A stretch of DNA of 64,000 nucleotides, from assembly GCF_020179605.1 (NCBI RefSeq), contig NZ_JAINZO010000002.1, positions 1,116,001 to 1,180,000 of the forward strand, written 5' to 3'. This document shows, piece by piece, positions 1-13,600 of the stretch (positions within the stretch are counted from its first letter, which is position 1; each line of letters opens with the position of its first letter). Both the position numbers and the translations under genes were made by a program. The stretch is from Geomonas agri. Lineage in GTDB: Bacteria; Desulfobacterota; Desulfuromonadia; Geobacterales; Geobacteraceae. The notes under the pieces are model-generated. The model was given only the letters and a program-made list of their open reading frames with translations, was not told the origin of the DNA and ran no database searches.

Positions 1-95
1 TGTTCCAGGAGGAGCCGCGCAATAGAGCGGGTGATATTCTCCTCGTCGTCGACCAGGAGCACTTTGTGGGGTTCGCTTTGCGACAGTTTGTCCAT
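1..95 (-). CDS. Response regulator receiver protein, N-terminal fragment cut by the window edge
   Basis: Only the first 31 or so residues are inside the window. They read MDKLSQSEPHKVLLVDDEEN and continue into ITRSIARLLLE, the beta1 strand, acidic DD(E) pocket and alpha1 helix of a CheY-like receiver domain. The start at 93-95 follows a purine-rich GAAGGAC. The output domain lies outside the window. It is the downstream neighbour of the receiver-PAS protein (138-950) and points the same way, so it is probably another member of the same phosphorelay block. Confidence 0.8.
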   Translation of the reverse strand, partial: MDKLSQSEPHKVLLVDDEENITRSIARLLLE

Positions 96-137
96 GTCCT
101 TCGTCCTTTATGGCAATCTCGTGGGGTCGGCGGTCCT

Positions 138-942
138 TCAGGGCCCCGGCACAATGGTGATGAGGAGTTCTCCCTCTTCCTGGTTGAGCGGGACCGCCTC
201 CAGTTTGAGCTGCGCCCCCCCGGCCTGCAGGGTCCCGCCCCCGGGGGGCAGCCGGCCGAACTCTGCGGCTAGTTGCGCCAACTGCGGCGGCAGGGCCTCG
301 GCGAGCCGTTTCCCGACCAGCTCGTGGCACCCCACCTGGAGCAGGTGTGCTGCCTCCCGGTTCATCTGCAGCACGGTGCCGTCGCCGTCCAGGGTCAGCA
401 CCCCCAGGGGGAGGTAGTCCAGGGCGACTGCAGCGTGCAAGAGCGAGCCGTACTCCTGCATGAAGCCGCAGCTGCACGCCCTCGCCCGTAGCCGCAGGTC
501 GGCGTTCAGCTCGCGCAGTTCCTCGTTCTTGCGTCGCAACTCCTCGGCCAACTGCTCGTTGCGGCGCTGCATCTCGAAGTGTTCCAGCGCCTTCGCCACC
601 GTCATCCTCAGCTCGTCGTCGTTCCAGGGCTTGGGGATGAACTTGTAGATCTTCCCCTCGTTGATGGCCGCCACCACCGCGGCGGTATCGGCGTAGCCGG
701 AGAGGACGATCCTGATGGTCTCGGGGTGCCGCGTGCACACATCCTTGAGAAACTCCACGCCGTTCATCCCGGGCATGCGGAAGTCGGAGATGACCACCTG
801 GACTTGGGGGGATTCCTCGAGCAGCAGCAGCCCCTCCTCGCCTGAGGCCGCGGTGAGGATTTCGTACTCTTCGTCCAGGAAGATCCGCTCCAGGGCGCGT
901 AGCACGTTGCGTTCGTCGTCGACGCACAGTATCCGAGTCTGG

Positions 943-950
<8 letters not shown>
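138..950 (-). CDS. Response regulator with C-terminal PAS domain
   Basis: 270 residues. Residues 1-120 are a receiver domain: acidic pair D11-D12, phospho-acceptor D56 in VVISDFRMPG, conserved Thr/Ser in LSGYAD and Lys in FIPKPW. This looks like the receiver type often linked to HD-GYP or kinases. Residues about 120-160 are a charged coiled coil (RRNEQLAEELRRKNEELREL). A small PAS-like fold follows (LDYLPLGVLTLDGDGTVLQM, residues about 175-265). No DNA-binding, GGDEF or HD-GYP output is visible, so it may act through protein contacts. Its start codon overlaps the end of the upstream kinase gene (ATGAATGA, 943-950), which implies translational coupling and a cognate pair. Confidence 0.85.
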
Positions 951-4413
<3,463 letters not shown>

Positions 4414-4539
4414 GTCAATGCCGGTCTAAAAGTTGGGTGATCAACGCGGGTAGGGACCGTTGTCCTGCAGTGTGCTTGGCACCAGGCGGCGTTGCTTCAC
4501 CTATCGGAGAAAATGCCCCCCGCTTGAGCGAAATATCCT

Positions 4540-5829
4540 CTAAGTGGTCGAATTTCCTGGATTAGTCTGTGTTAATCTGGTGGGCGTCTCGGACGGCGCC
4601 AGGGGGAGCTCGACCCGGACGCAGGTGCCGGAGGCGTCGCTGGAAATGAGGATGCGGCCGCCGTGTCCGGCAATGAAACGTTGGGCGATGGTGAGGCCAA
4701 GGCCGACGTGGCTGTCGGGGGACTTGGTGGTGAAGAAGGGGTCGAAGAGCGAGGGGATCTGGTCCTGCGGTATGCCGGGACCGCTGTCGGATATGGTTAT
4801 CTCGGCAAGCTCCTGCTGGGAAGAGATGGAGACGTTGATGCAACCGGGGGTGGTCCCCAGAGCTTCGCAGGCATTTTTAAGGAGTGCGATCAATGCCGTG
4901 TTGAGCAGGGTCAGCGATCCTTCCACCGTGATGTCGTGGTCGGGTTGGGACCAGTGCACCTCGGTCTCCGGCGGGGCGAGCACCGTGATCATGTCCACCA
5001 GCGGCTTCATCACCGTGACCAGTTCCAGCCGCTGCACGCCCTGGTTGGCCAGCCCCAGCTCGAGCTGTGCCATCTGTTGCACGATCAGCGCGATGCGCCC
5101 GCCACCCTCCCGGGTCTCCTGCAACAGTGCGGGGAGGTCCAGGTTGATCTGGCGCAAGCGGTGCTTCTTTTCCAGCTCGGCAATGCGCTCCTCGCTTCCG
5201 GGGTCGGCGGCGCGCAGCAGCTCGGTGAGGGCAGTTGCGTGTTGTTGCAGGGCGAGGGAGTACCGCTCCAGCGTGGTGAGGTTGCTCATCACGAAGCCGA
5301 GCGGGTTGTTGATGTAATGTGCGGCGCCGGCGGCAAGACGCGCCACGGCGCCCACCTTTTCCTGCTCGACCAGTTTTCTCTGGGTCTTTTGCAGCTTGGC
5401 GAGGGTCTGCTCCATTTCCTGGCGGGCGCGGGCCAGGGCCGACTTCTGGCGGGTGCTGCGCACGGCGGCGCGGATCCTGGCCAGGAGGTCGACCGACTGA
5501 AAGGGCTTGATGACGTAGTCGTCCGCGCCGAGATCGAGCCCCGCCGCGACCTGATCATGGGTTGATTGGGTGGTGAATAGGATGACCGAGTAGATGCGGT
5601 CGTGCAGGGTCGGGGTACGCAGGAGGTCCAGGCCGGAAAGACCGGGCATTTCCACGTCGAGGAGCACCACGTCCGGCTGCGCCGTTTGCAGGGCGGCGAG
5701 AGCGCCGGCCCCATCGACGGCCTCGCGGACGCGGTACCCCGCCGTCGCGAGCAGAGAACCCACGTATTGGCGGACAGCGGTGCTGTCGTCGACGACAAGT
5801 ATTTCTGGTTGGTCGGGAAATTCGTTCAT
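4540..5829 (-). CDS. Receiver-histidine kinase hybrid, cytoplasmic
   Basis: 429 residues without membrane segments. An N-terminal receiver (residues 8-125; D14-D15, phospho-acceptor D58 in VVLLDVEMPG, Lys in YVIKPF) is joined by a coiled coil to a dimerisation region with H-box AGAAHYINNPLGF and an ATPase domain (NACEALG, DSGPGIP, GLGLTIAQ). The inverted order, receiver before kinase, is typical of signal-integrating kinases whose activity is gated by phosphorylation from another kinase. The H-box resembles that of the kinase at 943-4413, which ends the same block 126 bp downstream. The N-terminus is divergent from the reductase gene at 6037. Confidence 0.88.
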   Translation of the reverse strand: MNEFPDQPEILVVDDSTAVRQYVGSLLATAGYRVREAVDGAGALAALQTAQPDVVLLDVEMPGLSGLDLLRTPTLHDRIYSVILFTTQSTHDQVAAGLDLGADDYVIKPFQSVDLLARIRAAVRSTRQKSALARARQEMEQTLAKLQKTQRKLVEQEKVGAVARLAAGAAHYINNPLGFVMSNLTTLERYSLALQQHATALTELLRAADPGSEERIAELEKKHRLRQINLDLPALLQETREGGGRIALIVQQMAQLELGLANQGVQRLELVTVMKPLVDMITVLAPPETEVHWSQPDHDITVEGSLTLLNTALIALLKNACEALGTTPGCINVSISSQQELAEITISDSGPGIPQDQIPSLFDPFFTTKSPDSHVGLGLTIAQRFIAGHGGRILISSDASGTCVRVELPLAPSETPTRLTQTNPGNSTT

Positions 5830-6036
5830 GATGCTTGTTCCGCGCGGCTTCGTTGAGGCGCCCGCACCGGCTCAGCCGACCTGGCCGGAGGCACCTCTAC
5901 CTCATCGGCGCAGCCGGGATGCTTCTGAAGGGTTTTTCCGCAACCAGCTTTTCCAGATGACGGAGCCGGTCAAAAAAGGTAGTATCGGAGGCCACGCCGG
6001 CTCCCGGCAGACCAGACGTACCAGGAGAGCATTATC

Positions 6037-7323
6037 ATGACGGACAAGAACCTGCGCCTCGAGGGGATCTACCCCCAGCGCCAGAAGGAATTTTTCATGC
6101 AGCGCGTCAAGCTTCCCGCCGGCATCATCTCGGCCGACCAGGCGCTCAAGGTGGCGCAACTCGCCAAGCGGTACGCGCGCGGGGTGGTGCACCTGACCAC
6201 CAGGGGGAGCATCGAGCTGCACTGGCTCACCGAGGCGGACCTGCCGGTGGTAGCGGCACAACTGGCCCAGGTGGGACTGTACAATCGCGGTGCCTGCGGC
6301 GGCGCTGTGCGCGGCGTCATCTGCGGCAGCCTGTCGGCGGCGGGAGCGCCGGCGCTGGAGGCGCTGGTGCGTAAGATTCATCGGCATTTTACTGGCAATC
6401 CCCGTTTCGAGAAGCTCCCCAAGAAGTTCAAGATCGGCGTCGAGGCGGACACGACGAGCAAGAGGCACCTGATCCAGGACCTGGCCTTCGTTCCGGCACC
6501 TAGCGACGACGGCAGGGCGCGCTACGACGTCTACGCCGGCGGCGGTCTCGGGCGCGAACCCCAGCCGGGATTTTTGCTGGTGCAAGGGGTAGCCGAGGAG
6601 GCCCTGATACCGCTGATCGAGCGGGTGCTCGTGGAGTATGAGACCAACACGCCGCCGCCCAAGCGTCTGAAGTTTCTCGTGGGTCAGATTGGGCAGGAGG
6701 ATTTCCGGCGCAGGGTGCTGGGGGAGGAGCTGGAAGAGCTGCCGCTGCCGGCGCCGACCCTGACCGGGAGCCTGGTGCCGGTACCCGCAGCGACAGAGGA
6801 CCGGCTGGAGGCGCACGTCTTCGCCGGTGAGCTGAGTGCCGACGGGCTGGCTGCGCTGGCGGATGTCTCAGGGAAGTTCTGCGGCGGGATCCTCATGGTG
6901 ACCGGAAACCAGACCGTGGTTATGCACCTGGTCCAGGGGAGCGAGCGGGCAGAGGCACTCGAGGCGCTGGCACTGGCGGGTTTCGCGCATCAAAGTGCGG
7001 CGGAGCGTGTCGTGTTCCGGGTCTGCCCAGGCAACCACGAGTGCATCATGGGGCTGGCCGCGACCCGCGACGTGGCGGCGGCCGTGGTGGCGGAACTCGG
7101 GGAAGAGGCGCTCAAGCTTAACTGGGCGATCTCCGGCTGCCCCAACTGCTGTGCCCAACCGCAGCTCGCGCAGGCGGGCATCGTGGCCTCCCGTCTGGTT
7201 TCTGACCAGGCCGGGCGCACCCCCCGTTTCGACCTGTACCGTGCCGGAGCCGGCCCCTTCGCCGAGCCGGTGCAGCAGGGGCTCAACCTGACCGAGCTGC
7301 TGGCGGCGGTCAAAAAGATTTAA
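6037..7323 (+). CDS. Siroheme/4Fe-4S nitrite or sulfite reductase family protein
   Basis: 428 residues. Two ferredoxin-like half-domains (residues about 10-75, with GVVHLTTRGSIELHW, and about 255-325) frame the siroheme-binding domains. The siroheme-4Fe4S signature is intact: C330-x5-C336 (CPGNHEC) and C368-x3-C372 (CPNCC). This indicates a six-electron reductase of nitrite or sulfite. At 428 residues it is shorter than assimilatory enzymes (about 550) and has no visible flavin or ferredoxin domain, so it needs an external electron donor. No siroheme synthesis or second subunit gene is adjacent. The start follows an AGGAG about 10 nt upstream. A role in assimilation versus detoxification cannot be decided from sequence alone. 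Confidence 0.82.
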   Translation: MTDKNLRLEGIYPQRQKEFFMQRVKLPAGIISADQALKVAQLAKRYARGVVHLTTRGSIELHWLTEADLPVVAAQLAQVGLYNRGACGGAVRGVICGSLSAAGAPALEALVRKIHRHFTGNPRFEKLPKKFKIGVEADTTSKRHLIQDLAFVPAPSDDGRARYDVYAGGGLGREPQPGFLLVQGVAEEALIPLIERVLVEYETNTPPPKRLKFLVGQIGQEDFRRRVLGEELEELPLPAPTLTGSLVPVPAATEDRLEAHVFAGELSADGLAALADVSGKFCGGILMVTGNQTVVMHLVQGSERAEALEALALAGFAHQSAAERVVFRVCPGNHECIMGLAATRDVAAAVVAELGEEALKLNWAISGCPNCCAQPQLAQAGIVASRLVSDQAGRTPRFDLYRAGAGPFAEPVQQGLNLTELLAAVKKI

Positions 7324-7385
7324 ACCCCATTCAATGTGTCGTGTGGTGATGATTGCTGCCCTAGCGATACGCGTGCCCTAAAGTT

Positions 7386-7405
7386 CCCCCCTTTGCGAAG
7401 GGGGG
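7386..7405. repeat. Palindromic intergenic repeat, CCCCCCTT/AAGGGGGG type
   Basis: A near-perfect palindrome between the convergent genes ending at 7323 and 7448. The same sequence type recurs near 38270-38300, inside 54465-54550 and near 63765-63798, so it is a dispersed element; it may also serve as a weak bidirectional terminator here. Confidence 0.6.
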
Positions 7406-7447
7406 ACAGGGCGATTTGCTTGCAGGGATCGTTGGATTTTCCACCCT

Positions 7448-10087
7448 TCACTCGTCCAGCAGCTCCCGCACCCTCGCCAGTAGTTCGTTGATCTTGATGG
7501 GCTTAGAAACGAAATGGCGGGGGTCGCCCATGGTAAGGGTGTCGGTGATGATGTCGGCCGTGTAGCCGCTCATAAAGATCACCTTCGCCCCTGGGGATAT
7601 CGCGGCAATCGCCTGGTAGGCATCCCTGCCGTTCATGCGCGGCATGATCACGTCCATGATGATCAGCGCCACGCTCCCCGCAGCCGCCTGGAACTTCTCC
7701 ACGGCATCGACCCCGTCCACCGCCGTGATAACCCGGTACCCGAAATCCTGCAAAAGCTCCCGCACCATGTCCCGTATCACCGCGTCGTCCTCGACCAGGA
7801 GCAGGGTCTCCTCACCGCCGTGCACGGTGTCGTCGACCTCGATGCTCTGGCTGGGGGTGGGGACGTCGATCAGGGGTAGGTACAGCCTGAACACGGTGCC
7901 GTGTCCCAGTTCGCTGTAGCAGTTGATGAAGCCCGAATGCTGCTTCACGATGCCGTACACCATGGCCAAGCCAAGGCCGGTCCCCTTGCCCGGCTCCTTG
8001 GTGGTGAAAAACGGTTCGAAGATCCTGTCCCTGGTTTTCTCGTCCATGCCGACACCGGTATCGGCCACCGTGATCAGCGCATAGCTCCCGGGGACGCCGT
8101 AGCCGTGCGCCGATACGAACTCCTGGTCCAGGATGATGCGATCGGTCGAGATGCTCAGTATGCCCCCCTTGACCATGGCGTCCCGGGCGTTGACGGCCAA
8201 GTTCATGATCACCTGCTCTATCTGTCCCGAATCCGCCAGTACCGAAAGTTCTTCTCCCCCCACCTGCATCCTGACCTCGATGTGCTCCGGTATCAGGCGT
8301 CGCAGCATGACCTCCAGGTTTACCAGGATCGTGTTCAGCCCGACCGGGACGGGGTTGGTCACCTGTTTCCTGCTGTAGGCCAACAGGCTCCGGGTCAGGT
8401 TCGCGGCCCGCTCGGAGGCCCGCAGGATCTCGCTCACCTTCCCTTGCAGGGGATGATCCTGCTCCAGCTGCACCTGCATCATCGTGCTGTAGCCGATGAT
8501 CGCGGTGAGGATGTTGTTGAAATCGTGAGCGATACCGCCGGTAAGGGTGCCGATCGCCTCCATCTTCTGGGACTGGGTCAGCTGGTGCTCCAGGGCCCGT
8601 CTCTCTTCTTCGGCCTGCAGCCGGTCGGTGACGTCGTAACAGGTGCCTATGTACCCGGCGAAGTTGCCATCCAGACCGTTGAAAGGTCTCCCCATGTCGA
8701 TGATCCAGCGGTAGCTGCCCGCGGCGTGGCCGAGCCGGTACTGCATCTGGAACGGTGCCCGCTGCGCGAAGGCATCGCGGTACGTTCTCAGGCAATATTC
8801 CTGGTCGTCGCAGTGTATGCCGTTGGCCCAGCCGTCGCCCAGTTCCTCCTCCAGCGGTCTTCCAGTGAAGTCGAGCCAGGTCCTGTTGAAGTAGTTGACC
8901 TTGCCGTCGGTCCCCGCCCGCCAGATCATTGCCGGGAAGTTCTCGAACAGGGTCAGGTAGAAATCCGCGGAGCGTTCCAGTTCCAGAAGCATGGTGTTGA
9001 AGGTGCGGGCCATCTGGCCGATCTCGTCGTCGGAGGTTACCGGGGCGAGTTTGTGGGCGAGGTCGCCCATGGCCGGGAGCCGCTCCAGGTGCCTGGTGAA
9101 GGAGACCAGTGGCCTGGTGAGGTACTGCATGAAGGGCCAGACCAGGCATAGCGAGAGGAGTGCGGCCAGCAGCGATCCGGCGATGAAATAGTTCCTGGCC
9201 GCGTACACCGGGGCATAGGCCTCGTCGATCGGGTAGCTAACCGCCAGGACCCAACCGGTCGAGCGCAGCCTCTTCACCGAGCGCAGCACCGGGATACCGG
9301 TTTGAGTCATGGTCTCGGAGGTCCCCTGGAAGCCCTGCAGGGCGCGCTCCAGCATTTCGTTGGCCCCCGGCAGGTCCTGGCGCAGCACTCTGCGTTTGTC
9401 CGGGTGCATGAGGACGTTGCGCCGGTTGTCGTAGAGGGACAAAAACCCCTTTTTGCCCAGTTTCAGGTCGGCCAGTGAACGCAGGAAGTGTTGCTGGCGC
9501 AGGTCGATGCTGCCGCCGAGAATGCCGGCAAGCTCGCGCTTGTCATTGAAGATGGGGACGGTGAACATGATGATGGGGTGGCTATGCTTCTGCATCGAGG
9601 CGAACGGCGGGGAGATGTAAGTGGTGCCGCGTTTCACGGTCTCCTTGTAGTAGTCGCGGAAAGAGAAGTCCATGCCGATGAAGTTCAGGTCCCGGGGGGT
9701 GGCGGCAACGAGTTTACCGGAGGAGGAGAAGAGGAACAGCGAGTTGTCGAAAAAGGCATGTTGTTTCTGCTCGGCATCGAGCAGGCGCTGGGCGTTGTCG
9801 GGGTGGGCTACTGCGTCGGCGCTGAGGCGGCCGGAGAGGTTGTGCAGCATGTTAGTGAAGTCGAAGATTCGGTCGTCGATCTGGGTCGCCAGCGAGTCCA
9901 GCAAGACGGCTTGCTGCTGCGAGATGCTCTCTTTGAAGGTCTTCTCAAAAAACAAAAAAGACCCGACGGCGGAAAACGCCATCAGGACCGCGACCAGGAG
10001 GAATACGGCCAAGGTCATCTTCGTTTTAATGCTGGTGAAAACCACAATGGCTCCGGTGGCTGCTGCTTCCCGATCCGTTTTGGTCAC
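7448..10087 (-). CDS. Cache/HAMP/PAS hybrid sensor histidine kinase with C-terminal receiver
   Basis: Up to 879 residues. A membrane helix ([19 protein letters not shown]), a double-Cache periplasmic sensor (about 50-300; [20 protein letters not shown] is characteristic), a second membrane helix, HAMP, one PAS domain (about 375-500), HisKA with H-box [14 protein letters not shown], ATPase domain ([23 protein letters not shown]) and a receiver (VEDDAV, phospho-acceptor Asp in [12 protein letters not shown], Lys in FVSKPI). The first GTG start at 10085-10087 has no clear ribosome site; a GTG at 10043-10045, five bases after GGAG, is a better-supported start and would give about 865 residues. 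It stands alone, with no partner regulator beside it. Confidence 0.9.
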   Translation of the reverse strand: MTKTDREAAATGAIVVFTSIKTKMTLAVFLLVAVLMAFSAVGSFLFFEKTFKESISQQQAVLLDSLATQIDDRIFDFTNMLHNLSGRLSADAVAHPDNAQRLLDAEQKQHAFFDNSLFLFSSSGKLVAATPRDLNFIGMDFSFRDYYKETVKRGTTYISPPFASMQKHSHPIIMFTVPIFNDKRELAGILGGSIDLRQQHFLRSLADLKLGKKGFLSLYDNRRNVLMHPDKRRVLRQDLPGANEMLERALQGFQGTSETMTQTGIPVLRSVKRLRSTGWVLAVSYPIDEAYAPVYAARNYFIAGSLLAALLSLCLVWPFMQYLTRPLVSFTRHLERLPAMGDLAHKLAPVTSDDEIGQMARTFNTMLLELERSADFYLTLFENFPAMIWRAGTDGKVNYFNRTWLDFTGRPLEEELGDGWANGIHCDDQEYCLRTYRDAFAQRAPFQMQYRLGHAAGSYRWIIDMGRPFNGLDGNFAGYIGTCYDVTDRLQAEEERRALEHQLTQSQKMEAIGTLTGGIAHDFNNILTAIIGYSTMMQVQLEQDHPLQGKVSEILRASERAANLTRSLLAYSRKQVTNPVPVGLNTILVNLEVMLRRLIPEHIEVRMQVGGEELSVLADSGQIEQVIMNLAVNARDAMVKGGILSISTDRIILDQEFVSAHGYGVPGSYALITVADTGVGMDEKTRDRIFEPFFTTKEPGKGTGLGLAMVYGIVKQHSGFINCYSELGHGTVFRLYLPLIDVPTPSQSIEVDDTVHGGEETLLLVEDDAVIRDMVRELLQDFGYRVITAVDGVDAVEKFQAAAGSVALIIMDVIMPRMNGRDAYQAIAAISPGAKVIFMSGYTADIITDTLTMGDPRHFVSKPIKINELLARVRELLDE

Positions 10088-10616
10088 GGTCTATGGTCGG
10101 CACCGCTGCTTGAAGACGCAGCCTCTGTCATCCAATTCTTATAAACGCTCCTGGCTGAATCACAACGTGAATATCCTCTTTTAGTATTTGTTTTTACCAA
10201 TACTTTAGCGGCTTTTTCTGGAAAAGCCAACTTCTCTGATAGATTTAGTTAATTTTTATGAGAGAGGTGTCTTGTATGTGGTTGGTATTGAAGCACTTCT
10301 CCACGTCAGGATCGGCTGGGACGGGCGATTGTAGAATGGACGCTTAGGGCCGCGGCGTCAATTTACTGTCGATTTCGACCCCGCTGGCGCCAAAGTGGAC
10401 AACTATCAAGGTCTTAGCGGCGTTTACGGTGTAGATTGCGGCTAGCAGTAGTTCTTCTATCCACGTTAGCTGTGGAGAACTATGTGGAGAACCCGGGGGT
10501 AGCAGCATGAAAATGGCGTAATGGGGAGGTCTCCAGCAGATTGCACCAATTTTAGGCAGCGAAAAGCGGCGAGATTACTGGCGCCGCCAACGATTTGGCG
10601 GCCGGGTTTGGAACAC
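10088..10616. other. Non-coding gap between hybrid kinase and pyruvate carboxylase terminator
   Basis: About 530 bases. No convincing gene was found: the longest start-to-stop reading with a plausible ribosome site is a 23-codon frame at 10275. The left part is AT-rich with the short motif TTTTTACCAATAC near 10190 and is probably the kinase promoter region. The right part is GC-rich with no recognised element. Confidence 0.5.
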
Positions 10617-10642
10617 AAAAAAAGGGGGGCAAAGCCCCCCTT
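10617..10642 (-). terminator. Rho-independent terminator of pyruvate carboxylase
   Basis: On the minus strand a GGGGGG/CCCCCC stem with a CTTTG loop is followed by a run of seven to eight T, ending 20 nt after the pyc stop codon. Textbook intrinsic terminator. Confidence 0.92.
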
Positions 10643-10661
10643 GTGACAGTAACAAATTTGA

Positions 10662-13600
10662 CTATGCCATTACGAAAAGGAGCTCCTCTTTTTCGACTTT
10701 GCCCCCTTCCTTGCACTTCACCTCGGCGACGATGCCGTCTTCCTTGGCCTTGATGTTGGTCTCCATCTTCATGGCCTCGGTCACGGCGAGGATGTCTCCC
10801 GCCTTGACGGCGTCACCGACCTTGACGTTAAGCTTGATGACCTTGCCCGGCATGGGCGCACCGACGTGCTTGGGGTTGCCCTTGTCTGCCTTCTCGTGGC
10901 CGGCCTCGTCGCTTTGCACTGACTGGTCGCGCACGGTGACGCTCCTCGCGTTGCCGTTGAGCTCGAAGTAGATCTTCTTGGTGCCGTCGGGCTGGGTCTT
11001 GCCGATGGCGTTGAGCTTCACGATCAGGGTCTTGCCCGGCTGCAGCTCGATGGAGGTTTCCTGGCCCGGCTCAAGGCCGTAGAAGAAGATCGGGGTCGGG
11101 ATCACCGAGACGTCGGAGAACTCCTGGCGGTGCTTGGCGTACTCCACGTAGACGCTCGGATACATCATGTAGGACATGAGTTCCTCGTCGTTGACGGGGT
11201 GTCCCACCTTGGCCTCGGCCGTGACGCGCTCCTTCTCGAAGTCGGCCGGCTCCAGCAGCTCGCCCGGGCGGCAGGTAATGGGCTCCTGCCCCTTGAGGAT
11301 GATCTTCTGCAGTTCCTTGGGGAAACCCTGGTAGGGCTGGCCGATCATCCCCTTGAAGAAACCGACCACGGATTCGGGGAACGCAAGGTCGGCGCCGGGG
11401 GCGAAGACGTCTTCGGGTTCGAGGTTGTTCTTCACCAGGAACATGGCCATGTCGCCCACCACCTTGGAGGAGGGGGTGACCTTGACCACGTCGCCGAAGA
11501 GGAGGTTCACCTTGTGGTACATCTCCTTGCACTCTTCCCAACGCTCGATGAGGCCCAGACCTGCGACCTGCGGCTTGTAGTTGGAGTACTGGCCGCCCGG
11601 AATCTCGTGGTGGTACACCTCGGCGGTGCCGCTTTTCAGCCCGGACTCGAAGGGGGCGTAGTAGTCGCGTACCGTCTCCCAGTAGTTGGCGAGCTGCTGC
11701 AGGCCGCGCTCGTTCACCTGCGGGTCGAACTCGGTCCCCTTCAGGGTCGCCACCAGCGCGTTCAGGTTAGGCTGCGACGTGAGGCCGGAGATGGAGGACA
11801 GCGCCGCGTCGACGATATCCACGCCCGCCTGCGCCGCCATGAGCAGCAGCGAACCGCCGTTGCCGGAGGTGTCGTGGGTGTGCAGGTGCACCGGGATACC
11901 GATTTCCTCCTTGAGCGCCTTGACCAGCTGGTAGCCGGCGTAGGGCTTCAACAGGCCCGCCATGTCCTTGATGGCGAGGATGTGCGCGCCCATCTTCTCC
12001 AGTTCTTTTGCCATCGAGACGTAGTAGGAGAGCGGGTACTTGGTGCGGGTGGGATCGGAGATGTCACCGGTGTAGCAGATGGCGGCCTCGCAGATCTTGC
12101 CCGACTTCTGCACCGCCTCCATCGCCACCTGCATGCCACGGGTCCAGTTGAGCGAGTCGAAGACGCGGAAGACGTCGACGCCGGATTCGGCCGCCTGCGC
12201 CACGAAGCGCTGCACCACGTTGTCAGGATAGTTGGTGTAGCCAACCGCGTTGGAGCCGCGCAGGAGCATCTGGAACAGGACGTTGGGGATCGCCTCGGTG
12301 AGCGCGTGCAGCCTCTGCCAGGGATCCTCCTTCAAAAAGCGCATGGAGACGTCGAAGGTGGCGCCCCCCCAACACTCCAGGGAGAAGAGGTCGCTGGCCA
12401 GGTGCGAGGTGGCGTCGGCGACCTTCAACAGGTCATAGGTCCTGACGCGGGTGGCCAAAAGCGACTGGTGCGCGTCGCGCATGGTGGTGTCGGTGAGCAG
12501 CAGTTTCTTCTGCTCCAGTACCCACTTGGCGAGCCCCTCGGCACCCTTCTCGCGCAGGATGTCCTTGGTCCCCTTGGGTTTCTGGCCGAAGGGGTCGTAC
12601 TCGGGCACGGCCGCCTCGATGAGCTCTACGGAGCGCAGCGGCTTGGCCACGCCGGCCGAGCCGTTGACGATGACGTCGCCCAGGAAGTTGAGCACCTTGT
12701 TGGCGCGGTCCTTCTTCTCCGGGATCACCAAAAGCTCCGGGTGCTGGTCGATGAAGGAGGTGTTGCACTCGCCGGCCAGGAACACCGGGTGGGTGATCAC
12801 GTTCTCCAGGAAACCGATGTTGGTCTTCACGCCGCGCACACGGAATTCCTGGAGGCTTCGGTCCATGATGTGGGCGGCCTCGGTGAAGGTGAGCCCCCAG
12901 GCGCTGACTTTGACCAGCAGCGAGTCGTAGTGCGGCGTGATCTGTGCGCCGGTGAAGGCGTTGCCCGCGTCGAGGCGGACGCCGCAACCGGCGGAGCTGC
13001 GGTAGGTGGTGAGCGTCCCGAAGTCGGGCGCGAAGTTGTTGGTCGGGTCTTCCGTAGTGATGCGGCACTGGATGGCGAAGCCGCGCATCTCGATGGACCC
13101 CTGGTTGGGGATGTTGATCTCCGGGTCGGAAAGGCGCTTGCCTTCCGCGATCAGGATCTGCGCCTGCACCAGGTTGCGGCCGGTGATCATCTCGGTGACC
13201 GTGTGCTCGACCTGGATACGGGGATTCATTTCGATGAAGTAGTAGCGTCCTTCCTCGTCGAGAAGGAACTCGACGGTGCCGGCGTTACGGTACCCCACCT
13301 GCTTGGCGATCTTCAGGGCGTCGGTGCACAGGGCGAGGCGGGTGTCACCGGGAAGAGCCAGTGATGGGGCGAACTCGACCACCTTCTGGTGGCGGCGCTG
13401 GATCGAGCAGTCACGCTCGTAGAAGTGCACCAGGCTGCCGTAGCCGTCGCCTAACACCTGCACCTCGATGTGCTTGGGGTTTTTCAGGTAGCGCTCCAGG
13501 AACACAGAGGGATCGCCGAAGGAAGCCTTGGCCTCGGAGGAGGCGGACTGCAGCCCCTCCAGGAGCTCTTTCTGGTTGGTGGCGACACGCATGCCGCGCC

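Noticed and set aside
10275-10346. 23-codon frame with GAGAGG upstream in the gap before pyc
   Set aside because: Too short, no signal peptide or recognisable family, ribosome site not convincing.
11130-13364. 744-codon open frame antisense to pyruvate carboxylase
   Set aside because: GC-rich mirror frame; the pyc protein on the other strand has full-length family motifs, and the antisense translation shows none.
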